From Candidatus Colimorpha enterica (lineage in GTDB: Bacteria; Bacillota; Clostridia; Oscillospirales; CAG-272), in assembly GCA_000433515.1 (NCBI GenBank), contig FR891176.1, forward strand, positions 5,137 through 17,933: a stretch of DNA of 12,797 nt, read 5' to 3'. A program made the translations under genes and the position numbers. The notes beneath the pieces are model-generated. The model saw only the letters and a program-made list of their open reading frames with translations. It did not search any database and had not been told where the DNA came from. Within the stretch, counting starts at the first letter, position 1. Every line of letters begins with the position of its first letter. Below are positions 1 to 6,133 of the stretch, piece by piece.

Positions 1-59
1 ACAGGTATGCGATAAATCTTTACAAACAGCTCTTTATTCCCGATCCGTGGAGGGGCTGA
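1..59 (+). CDS. dgt: C-terminal end of a dGTP triphosphohydrolase-like HD-domain protein (partial)
   Basis: Reading from base 3, 18 codons run to a TGA at 57-59. They encode RYAINLYKQLFIPDPWRG, and the two bases before them would complete an Asp codon in a DRYAI context. This closely resembles the conserved tail of clostridial deoxyguanosinetriphosphate triphosphohydrolase-like proteins (typically DRYAI...YKxLFIPxxW). In that family the HD-type metal-dependent enzyme cleaves dNTPs to the nucleoside and triphosphate. The catalytic HD domain lies outside the window. The neighbourhood agrees: dgt-like, dnaG and rpoD are commonly adjacent in Clostridia. Only 20 bases separate this stop from the dnaG start, so the two are probably co-transcribed. 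The call rests on 18 residues plus synteny. Confidence 0.7.
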   Translation, partial: RYAINLYKQLFIPDPWRG

Positions 60-79
60 GCGAAGGGATGTGAGAGGAT

Positions 80-1813
80 TTGATCTCTCCGCAGATAATT
101 GAAGAACTCAAGTACAGAAACGACATCGAGGATGTTATTTCCGGCTATGTGACGCTCAAGCGCGCGGGGTCGAATCTTGTCGGGCTGTGTCCTTTCCACA
201 GCGAAAGGTCGCCTTCGTTCACCGTTTTCACCGGGACGCGGTCGTTTTACTGCTTCGGATGCGGGGCGGGGGGCGATGTCATCAGCTTCGTCATGCGGGC
301 GGAGAACCTTGACTACATGGATGCTCTCCGGTATCTTGCAAAGCGCGCCGGAATAGAGCTTCCTGACGACGGCACGGGTCAGACCGGGGGAGTGAACCGC
401 GAGAGGATACTTGCCATGAACCGCGAGGCGGCGAAGTTTTTTTTCTCGGAGCTCGGAAAAAGTCCGGCGGCTCAGGAGTATATCGCAAAGCGCGGGCTTT
501 CGTCGGCACTTGTGCGGCATTTCGGCATCGGATATGCTCCCGACGACTGGCAGGCGCTTGCAAAGCATCTGTCCTCGGTCGGGTTCACGAAAGAGGAGAT
601 GAGCGCCGGGTTCCTCTGCTCGGTCAGCAAAAGAAACGGTAATTCATACGACATTTTCAGGAACCGGATCATGTTTCCGGTCATCGATGTCAGAGGCGAC
701 ATCATCGCCTTCGGCGGAAGGACGATAGGAAAGAATCCGGAGGAGCCGAAGTACATAAATTCGTCGGACACTCCGGTGTTCAACAAGCGGCGGAATCTGT
801 TTGCGCTCAATTTCGCAAAGAATTCCTGCGCGGAGCAGATAATACTCTGCGAGGGGTATATGGACGTCGTGTCGCTTCACGGCGCGGGGTTCACCAATGC
901 CGTTGCCTCCTGCGGAACGGCGCTTACAGCGGATCAGGCACGGCTGATGAGGAAATACTCAAAGTCGGCGATAATCTCCTACGATGCCGACGAGGCGGGG
1001 CAGAGAGCGGCGGACAAGGCGTTTGCCCTTCTCGGCGAGGCGGGGCTTGAGGCGCGGCTGCTCAAGGTCGAGGACGCAAAGGACCCCGATGAATATATCA
1101 GAAAGTTCGGTAAGGACGGCTTTTCAAGACTGCTTTCGAGAAGCCGGAGCCGGTTTGATTTCAAGTTCTCCTCCATCCTTGCGGCGAACGACTTGAATAC
1201 CCCCGACGGCCGGATCAAGGCGGCGGGGCAGGCGGCGGAGGTCATCGCCGGGATATGGTCGGAGGTCGAGCGCGACGTGTATACGCGTCAGGTCTGCGGG
1301 AAGCTGGGGCTTTCCTACGACGGGATGAAGAACGATGTTGCGCGGTTGATTGCAAAACGGAATAAAAAAGAGAAGGCGGAGCGCAATTCCGCGGTCATCA
1401 GAGAGGCTGAGGGCTTCGGCGACCGCGTCAATCCCGACAGGATCAAAAACGTCGGCGCGGCGGGAGCTGAGGATACCATAATCGGAATTCTTGCGATGTA
1501 TCCTGAGCTGATACCGCAGACGGCGGAGAAAACCGGGCTTGCTCCCGACGATTTCGTCACCGATTTCAACCGCAGGGTGTATGAAAAGATGCTTTCGCTC
1601 GGCAAAGGGTTCGATATCGGCCTTCTCGGCGAGGATTTTTCGGCTGACGAGGTGTCGAGGGTCATAAAGTACACGGTTTCCCGTCAGGGGCTTACCGACA
1701 ACGGCATGAATGTCGTTGCACAGTGCGTTGAAAAGCTGAAAAAGAGCCGCGAAAAAGAGGGACTGTCGCTTGAGGATCTGATCGCGAAAAAGAGACAGAG
1801 GGATAAGCAGTGA
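80..1813 (+). CDS. dnaG: DNA primase DnaG
   Basis: 577 residues. DnaG makes the short RNA primers used by the replisome and works with the replicative helicase. The N-terminal CHC2 zinc-binding domain has ligands C37, H40, C58 and C61 (CPFH and CFGC). The polymerase core carries RNRIMFPV (194-201), FGGR (211-214) and the TOPRIM metal site: E258 in CEGYMDV, and D302/D304 in YDADEAG. The C-terminal ~130 residues are more diverged and fit the helicase-interaction domain. Length is near the usual ~590-600. The start is a TTG at 80, because an in-frame TGA lies at 71-73 and MISPQIIEELKYRNDIEDVI aligns with family N-termini. Two purine-rich stretches could be the Shine-Dalgarno: GAAGGG (62-67), or GAGAGG (72-77), which sits only 2 bases from the start. 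No truncation or missing catalytic residue is seen. Confidence 0.97.
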   Translation: MISPQIIEELKYRNDIEDVISGYVTLKRAGSNLVGLCPFHSERSPSFTVFTGTRSFYCFGCGAGGDVISFVMRAENLDYMDALRYLAKRAGIELPDDGTGQTGGVNRERILAMNREAAKFFFSELGKSPAAQEYIAKRGLSSALVRHFGIGYAPDDWQALAKHLSSVGFTKEEMSAGFLCSVSKRNGNSYDIFRNRIMFPVIDVRGDIIAFGGRTIGKNPEEPKYINSSDTPVFNKRRNLFALNFAKNSCAEQIILCEGYMDVVSLHGAGFTNAVASCGTALTADQARLMRKYSKSAIISYDADEAGQRAADKAFALLGEAGLEARLLKVEDAKDPDEYIRKFGKDGFSRLLSRSRSRFDFKFSSILAANDLNTPDGRIKAAGQAAEVIAGIWSEVERDVYTRQVCGKLGLSYDGMKNDVARLIAKRNKKEKAERNSAVIREAEGFGDRVNPDRIKNVGAAGAEDTIIGILAMYPELIPQTAEKTGLAPDDFVTDFNRRVYEKMLSLGKGFDIGLLGEDFSADEVSRVIKYTVSRQGLTDNGMNVVAQCVEKLKKSREKEGLSLEDLIAKKRQRDKQ

Positions 1814-1820
1814 GAGGGGC

Positions 1821-1964
1821 GAGTTGCTGCGGCAACACCTCATCCGTCGTAGTTCCGCTTGCGGAACTACCGGACACATTCCCCTCAAGGGGAAGGCAAT
1901 TATTATTGTTTCTTCTTTCCCCTCTTTCTTCTCAAGAAAGAGGCGGGGTTTGGGGCAGAGCCCC
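1821..1964. repeat. Hairpin-rich intergenic repeat element between dnaG and rpoD
   Basis: Five short inverted repeats stand in series. They are GTTGC/GCAAC (1823-1827 with 1832-1836); a 10-bp perfect arm GTAGTTCCGC at 1849-1858 pairing with 1861-1870; TTCCCC/GGGGAA (1879-1884 with 1889-1894); a second 10-bp perfect arm CCTCTTTCTT at 1921-1930 pairing with 1934-1943; and GGGGC/GCCCC (1952-1956 with 1960-1964). The CACCTCATCCG string followed by CCCCTCAAGGGGAAGG resembles dispersed intergenic repeats I recall from several Oscillospirales-like genomes. No coding capacity is apparent. Whether it is a mobile (MITE/REP-like) sequence or an RNA element cannot be told from one copy. The second 10-bp hairpin is not followed by a run of T, so it is not a classical terminator. 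Confidence 0.6.
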
Positions 1965-1965
1965 A

Positions 1966-1971
1966 TATAAT
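1966..1971 (+). promoter_or_regulatory. Possible -10 box for rpoD
   Basis: A perfect TATAAT lies directly after the last hairpin of the repeat element, in an AT-rich patch. The position 17 bases upstream reads GCGGGG, so no matching -35 is present, and there is no TGn extension. It is a weak candidate for an internal promoter that would let rpoD be expressed separately from dnaG. Confidence 0.3.
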
Positions 1972-1989
1972 ATAAATTCAATTCCACTC

Positions 1990-2026
1990 AAAGAAAGGCG
2001 CCGCGGGATGCGGCACGGGTGTTCAG
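1990..2026 (+). promoter_or_regulatory. Unusual ribosome-binding region of rpoD with a hairpin in the spacer
   Basis: The only good Shine-Dalgarno-like stretch, AAAGAAAGG (1990-1998), is 28 bases from the rpoD ATG at 2027, which is too far. Between them sits a perfect 5-bp hairpin, GCCGC (2000-2004) pairing with GCGGC (2010-2014). Folding it would shorten the effective spacer to about 13 bases. Alternatively the same Shine-Dalgarno serves an ATG at 2008, which opens a 19-codon frame overlapping the rpoD start (2008-2067). Confidence 0.4.
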
Positions 2027-3121
2027 ATGAACGGAGAGAAAAAATTCGAGGTGCACGATCTCATTGAGAGGGGAAAGGCGAAGGGGTCGCTTTCCAACAG
2101 TGAGATAATGGAGGCTATCGAGGACATTGATTACGATATAGAGCAGATAGAAAAGCTCTATGATACGCTTGAGGGAATGGGTATCGAGATAACGGGCTAT
2201 CTTGACACACCGGAATTCGAGCAGATCGAGAACGATGTCGAGAGATACGAGAGCGCCGAGGACATGGAGCGTATGCTGGCACAGGAAGGGCTGGCGATCG
2301 ACGACCCGGTCAGGATGTACCTCAAGGAGATCGGCACGGTGCCGCTGCTTGACTCGGACAGGGAGCTTCTGCTTGCCGAGAGAATGAACCACGGTGACAA
2401 GGAAGCGAAGGACGAGCTTGTCAAGGCTAACCTGAGGCTTGTCGTCAGCATCGCGAAGAGGTATGTCGGAAAGGGGATGTTCTTCCTTGACCTGATTCAG
2501 GAGGGCAACCTCGGGCTGATGAAGGCGGTGGACAAGTTTGACTACCGCAAGGGCTACAAATTCTCCACCTACGCCACATGGTGGATAAGACAGGCGATTA
2601 CGCGTGCGATTGCCGATCAGGCAAGGACGATCAGAATCCCGGTACACATGGTTGAGACGATACACAAGGTGTCGCGCATTCAGCGTCAACTGCTTCAGGA
2701 GAACGGAAGGGAGCCCACCGTGGAGGAGGTTGCCGAGCAGATGAACATGAGCGCGGACAAGGTCCGCGAGATCATGAAGATATCACAGGATCCCGTCTCG
2801 CTTGAAATGCCTATCGGAGAGGAGGAGGACAGCCACCTCGGAGATTTCATAGAGGACGACACAACACCCGCTCCGGCTGATGCGGCGGCACAGAGACTTC
2901 TTCACGAGCAGCTGAACGAGGTGCTTCACACGCTGACACCGAGAGAGGAGCAGGTGCTGAAGCTCCGCTTCGGGCTTATGGACGGCAGGCCGCGCACTCT
3001 TGAGGAGGTCGGAAAGGAATTTCACATCACAAGGGAGCGTATCCGTCAGATCGAGGCGAAAGCGCTTCGCAAACTGCGCCATCCGAGCCGCTCAAAGAGA
3101 CTTAAGGACTATCTTGACTGA
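2027..3121 (+). CDS. rpoD: Primary (housekeeping) sigma factor RpoD/SigA
   Basis: 364 residues, close to B. subtilis SigA (~371). It directs RNA polymerase to -35/-10 promoters of the kind seen elsewhere in this window. Domains in order: a short region 1.1 (about 5-60); region 1.2 with DDPVRMYLKEIG (92-103); region 2 with the -10 melting and recognition segment YATWWIRQAITRAIADQART starting at Y182; region 3 (about 215-290); and the region 4.2 helix-turn-helix that binds the -35 box, about 324-356, including ITRERIRQIEAKALRKLRHP. The ATG at 2027 is chosen because the N-terminus aligns with SigA region 1.1. No ATG, GTG or TTG lies in frame upstream before a TAA at 1973-1975. The gene is separated from dnaG by 213 bases of repeat and leader. 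No strong terminator follows it. Confidence 0.98.
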   Translation: MNGEKKFEVHDLIERGKAKGSLSNSEIMEAIEDIDYDIEQIEKLYDTLEGMGIEITGYLDTPEFEQIENDVERYESAEDMERMLAQEGLAIDDPVRMYLKEIGTVPLLDSDRELLLAERMNHGDKEAKDELVKANLRLVVSIAKRYVGKGMFFLDLIQEGNLGLMKAVDKFDYRKGYKFSTYATWWIRQAITRAIADQARTIRIPVHMVETIHKVSRIQRQLLQENGREPTVEEVAEQMNMSADKVREIMKISQDPVSLEMPIGEEEDSHLGDFIEDDTTPAPADAAAQRLLHEQLNEVLHTLTPREEQVLKLRFGLMDGRPRTLEEVGKEFHITRERIRQIEAKALRKLRHPSRSKRLKDYLD

Positions 3122-3161
3122 TTTTCCTTTGTAGTAATGCTCCGGAAATGAGGAGCTGAAT

Positions 3162-3232
3162 TTGTGCAGGATGACATTTTGATTGTGACATATCACCAAA
3201 AACAGAATCTGATTTTTGTGCATAAATCACAA
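3162..3232 (+). promoter_or_regulatory. Candidate operator cluster: repeated TTGTG half-sites and two dyads
   Basis: TTGTG occurs at 3162-3166, 3183-3187 and 3216-3220. The second copy forms the dyad GTGA-CATA-TCAC (3185-3196). The third forms TTGTG-N7-CACAA (3216-3232), with perfect 5-bp arms. The spacings between half-sites are 21 and 33 bases, close to two and three helical turns. The pattern recalls CRP/FNR-type sites and lies 62 bases or more upstream of the -35 box. No CRP/FNR-family gene is in the window, so the binding protein is unknown. Confidence 0.4.
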
Positions 3233-3293
3233 CCGGAGCCCGTGGTACATTCCGCACCGGAAAAAACAGATGCATTCGGGCAACAAAATCTTC

Positions 3294-3322
3294 TTGACTT
3301 ATTCACGGTTATGTAGTAAAAT
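3294..3322 (+). promoter_or_regulatory. Sigma-A promoter of the first solute-binding lipoprotein gene
   Basis: The -35 box is TTGACT (3294-3299) and the -10 box is TAAAAT (3317-3322), each matching consensus at five of six positions, with an optimal 17-base spacer. Transcription would start near 3329, giving a leader of about 50 bases. Together with the terminator at 5271-5316 this defines a single-gene transcript. Confidence 0.85.
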
Positions 3323-3345
3323 ATAGTTTGTCATATTATACAGAC

Positions 3346-3363
3346 ACGGGGCTTTGCGCCCGT
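3346..3363 (+). promoter_or_regulatory. Leader hairpin just upstream of the Shine-Dalgarno
   Basis: ACGGG (3346-3350) pairs with CCCGT (3359-3363). An inner GC/GC step encloses a TTT loop, and one G (3358) bulges out. It ends four bases before the AGGAGG at 3368-3373. It may stabilise the 5' end of the transcript or modulate ribosome access; the sequence does not show which. Confidence 0.35.
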
Positions 3364-3378
3364 TTTCAGGAGGAACCA

Positions 3379-5253
3379 ATGAAAAAGAAACTGTTATGCT
3401 TTCTTCTTGCGGTCACCTGCGTCCTTCCCTTTGCTCTGACGGGATGCGGCGGCGGCGATGACACGACAGACACCGGCACGAAGCCGATGACGCTCAATAT
3501 TTACGGAATTACGGGCGAGTCCACCACCGAAGAGGCGATACTCAAGGTTCAGGAAAAGATGAACGAGTATACCGAGGGTAAATTCAACACCCATATCGTG
3601 CTTCATCTCTATCCCGAGGCGGAGTATTATTCCGTACTTGACGCGAAGTTTGCCGAGATCAAGAAGATCAAGGCAGAGGAAGAGGCGGAGGCAAGGCGCA
3701 AGAAGGCTGAACAGAATGCACTCAAGCAGAACGGTCAGACTCAGAAAGCCGACGGCACCACTGCCGAGACCGCTGCCGACACATATGAGGATCACGGAGT
3801 CACAAAGACCGTTTATCCCGATGAAAAGACCACCCAGCTTGATATTTTCATGGTTCAGGGCGCGGCTAATCTCAACAAATACAAGGATGCGGGCTATGTC
3901 AGCGCGCTCAGCGATTCGCTTGCCAACACCTCCAAGATACTGACCCGTTATATCTCGGCGTCGCTTCTTGCCACGGCTACTCTTGACGGCACCGGAAATT
4001 CCGCCGGAATGGTTGACAAGGGAACCGTCTACGGAATCCCGAACAATTATGTAAGCGGCGAATACACCTACCTGCTTATAAACCGGGAGCTTGCGGCGAA
4101 GTATTATTATTCCGCGGCTGATGTCGGGACTCTTCCGACCCTTGCGAACTATCTTGATGACGTTTCAAAGAACGACAAGGATTACATCACCCTTTACAAT
4201 GCTCCCACGCTTGCGGTGGCTTATCTTACCGACACTCCCTCGCTTATCGGCGGAGTTGTTTCCAATGCCACAAACGGGTTCTCCAGAATCATTCCGAAGG
4301 ATATGCTCAGCATTCCCGGCTTCCAGAACTACTGGCAGAATGTCTATAACTTCAGAAAAGCCGGCTACATAACCGACGGCGATTACTACGCAATGCCTGT
4401 TGACGGGGAAGGCAACCCGAAAAAGGTCGCGGCGGCGTTCATCAAGGGAAATGCCGCTCTTCCTGCCGATTACGAGAAGGATTATTTCGTGATCAATTAC
4501 GCGAACCCCATGATGCCGGCAGGCGAGCGCCCCGGAACAATGTTCTGCGTCGGCACCTACACAAGCAATGTTGACAGATGCATGGAGATCATCACCGCGC
4601 TTCAGACGGTTCCGTCGTTCAGAAACACCTTCCAGTACGGTGTTGAGAACGTCAACTATACCTATGACGAGTATACCGGCATGATCACATACATGAATGA
4701 CACCTATTCGATGGATCCTGCCGATACCGGAAACCTCTTTATTCTCACTCCGAATACCGGAATGAGCGAAACTGTGCTCAAACTGGCGGAGAATGATTGG
4801 GCTCTCGGAAAGCAGCAGCTCCGCGACACCGTCACAAGCCCCTATGCAATGTTTGATTTCAGGGTCGTTACCGAGAAGAACTACAAGACCACCTCTCCCA
4901 CGTACCTGAAGAATTATGCCGCCGCTCTTGCGGCTGCCAAGGAGGAGCAGGGCAAGGGCTTTGACGAGAGCAAGTTCGTGTATGACGAGCCGTATTCCGG
5001 AACCTATACCGATGTTATTCTCAGCGAGCTTGTCAAACTCAGCGAAGAGTATATGAAGAAGATCGAGGCCTTTGAGGAGTACACCGACGAGTCCGGCGAT
5101 ACCGTTACGATAAAGGACTACATCAAGCAGCTCCGCAAGGAGTTTGAGGCAAACGAGTATTATCAGCTCTTTACCGATGCAAAGAATGAGGATTCGCCTT
5201 ATTCGCAGTACAACGCATGGTACACGAAGGCAGGACCTCAGTCCTCGATGTGA
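3379..5253 (+). CDS. Extracellular solute-binding lipoprotein (ABC importer type, orphan)
   Basis: 624 residues, starting at the ATG at 3379 behind AGGAGG (3368-3373, 5-base spacer). An earlier in-frame TTG at 3328 sits at the transcription start and is rejected. The signal peptide MKKKLLCFLLAVTCVLPFAL ends in the lipobox LTGC with C23 as the lipid anchor, so the protein is tethered to the outer face of the membrane. The body (TLNIYGITGE near the start; later DIFMVQGAANLNKYKDAGYV) resembles family 1 sugar-type solute-binding proteins of Clostridia. Residues about 88-117 form a highly charged, probably helical insertion (KKIKAEEEAEARRKKAEQ), followed by a Gln/Thr/Ala-rich linker to about 140. 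Such a segment is absent from classical MalE-like proteins. No permease or ATPase gene is adjacent, so the ligand is unknown. A sensory or scavenging role is possible. Confidence 0.8.
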   Translation: MKKKLLCFLLAVTCVLPFALTGCGGGDDTTDTGTKPMTLNIYGITGESTTEEAILKVQEKMNEYTEGKFNTHIVLHLYPEAEYYSVLDAKFAEIKKIKAEEEAEARRKKAEQNALKQNGQTQKADGTTAETAADTYEDHGVTKTVYPDEKTTQLDIFMVQGAANLNKYKDAGYVSALSDSLANTSKILTRYISASLLATATLDGTGNSAGMVDKGTVYGIPNNYVSGEYTYLLINRELAAKYYYSAADVGTLPTLANYLDDVSKNDKDYITLYNAPTLAVAYLTDTPSLIGGVVSNATNGFSRIIPKDMLSIPGFQNYWQNVYNFRKAGYITDGDYYAMPVDGEGNPKKVAAAFIKGNAALPADYEKDYFVINYANPMMPAGERPGTMFCVGTYTSNVDRCMEIITALQTVPSFRNTFQYGVENVNYTYDEYTGMITYMNDTYSMDPADTGNLFILTPNTGMSETVLKLAENDWALGKQQLRDTVTSPYAMFDFRVVTEKNYKTTSPTYLKNYAAALAAAKEEQGKGFDESKFVYDEPYSGTYTDVILSELVKLSEEYMKKIEAFEEYTDESGDTVTIKDYIKQLRKEFEANEYYQLFTDAKNEDSPYSQYNAWYTKAGPQSSM

Positions 5254-5270
5254 TATGCATTGATTGAATA

Positions 5271-5316
5271 AAGCCAACCTTCTTTTTCCGAACGGAAGAG
5301 GGGGTTGGCTTTTGTT
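5271..5316. terminator. Strong intrinsic terminator between convergent genes, probably bidirectional
   Basis: AAGCCAACC (5271-5279) pairs with GGTTGGCTT (5303-5311). Apart from one bulged T (5280), the stem continues through TCTTTTTCCG and CGGAAGAGGG, with some G-U pairs, to a tiny AA apex (5291-5292), giving a helix of about 19 bp. On the + strand it ends in TTTTGTT. On the - strand it is followed by TTTATT, which would end the AraC-pair transcript whose last stop lies at 5321-5323. Confidence 0.88.
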
Positions 5317-5320
5317 ATGC

Positions 5321-6133
5321 TCAGAGCTTCTGATTCTTTCTGAATTCTCTCGGTGAGGTGCCGTAACGGCTGTGAAAGACCTTTGTGAAATAGAATTCGT
5401 CGGAATAGCCGAGGGAGAAGGCAATTTCGCTCACCGGCATTTCCGGACGCTGTACAAGCAGCTCGGCGGCGCGGGTCATTTTTGCGTCGCGCTGATAGGA
5501 GTAGGGGGTACAGCCGTAGAGCGACAGGAATGCCGACCGCAGCTTCTTTTCCGGAACAGAGAAGCGCGCGGCGAGGTCGGCTGGGGAGAAAAACGTGTCG
5601 GTGCGGCTTCTGAGGAATGCGGCACAGCGTTTTGCGGCAAAATCCTCCGGGGAGCCTCTTCCGGCACATTCGGAGAGGCGGGTCAGCATAAGGCTTGTGA
5701 GGAGCGAGAGCTTTATGTCCTTTACCGGTGATATGCCCCAGAAGGTGTCAAGTATTTCGCGGAACAGCGAGCGGATATCCGGGTCGCTCCCGCATTTCAC
5801 AAGCGGCGGGATGGCAACGGTTCCTGATGCTCCGGGGATTCCGTCCGGGGTGAAGCTGTCGTTTTCTGCAGTGGTGAGGTGAAGGGCGTAGAGCTTTGTG
5901 CCGGGGGTGCACATTTTTTCACCGTAATGGATTATTCCGGCGCAGAGAAAGAGAACGTCGTTTTCGGTCATGGTATACGGAATGCCGTCCTCGTATATCT
6001 CCATGCTTCCGCCGAGACAGTAGAGTATGACGTGGACGTTCATGATCCGTTTGGGGTGAATAAGTCCGTCGGGGTGGTTGTTGCGGGTGGCTATATGTAT
6101 TTCTCTTGCCGCTTCGGGGTCGATGTGGATCAC
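5321..6133 (-). CDS. AraC-family transcriptional regulator with cupin sensor domain (downstream paralogue)
   Basis: 270 residues, starting at a GTG (6133-6131). The N-terminal half (about 26-75) is a cupin-like AraC ligand-binding domain with GGSMEIYEDGIPYTMTENDV and the downstream histidine of AGIIHYG (H69). The C-terminal DNA-binding domain with two helix-turn-helix motifs starts near 170 and includes VPEKKLRSAF (193-202), SEIAFSLGYSDEFYFTKVFH (235-254) and the signature SRYGTSPREFRK. The GTG overlaps the TGA of the upstream regulator gene in the tetranucleotide GTGA. No strong Shine-Dalgarno is visible, so translation is probably coupled. Family members usually activate carbohydrate genes in response to a sugar. 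The obvious candidate targets are the divergent genes from 7228 on; this is inference. Confidence 0.92.
   Translation of the reverse strand: MIHIDPEAAREIHIATRNNHPDGLIHPKRIMNVHVILYCLGGSMEIYEDGIPYTMTENDVLFLCAGIIHYGEKMCTPGTKLYALHLTTAENDSFTPDGIPGASGTVAIPPLVKCGSDPDIRSLFREILDTFWGISPVKDIKLSLLTSLMLTRLSECAGRGSPEDFAAKRCAAFLRSRTDTFFSPADLAARFSVPEKKLRSAFLSLYGCTPYSYQRDAKMTRAAELLVQRPEMPVSEIAFSLGYSDEFYFTKVFHSRYGTSPREFRKNQKL

Noticed and set aside
1821..1964. The hairpin series as a CRISPR array
   Set aside because: The inverted repeats differ from each other in sequence and length. There is no direct repeat with regular spacers.
1124..1987. A 287-codon open frame on the - strand overlapping dnaG and the repeat element
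   Set aside because: It is opposite a clear dnaG, has no recognisable domain, and includes the hairpin repeats as coding sequence.
3139..3156. Possible rpoD terminator (GCTCC/GGAGC)
   Set aside because: Only 5 bp with an 8-base loop, and followed by TGAATTTG rather than a T-run. Too weak to call.
3233..3254. Inverted CGGA/TCCG segments before the lipoprotein promoter
   Set aside because: The pairing is 4 bp across a long loop, as expected by chance in this composition.
3328..3378. Upstream in-frame TTG as the start of the first binding lipoprotein
   Set aside because: It coincides with the predicted transcription start, and AGGAGG together with the signal peptide clearly points to the ATG at 3379.
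4165..5424. A 419-codon open frame on the - strand
   Set aside because: It lies almost wholly opposite the solute-binding lipoprotein gene, crosses the strong terminator, and reads as low-complexity sequence with no recognisable motif. It is a by-product of codon bias.
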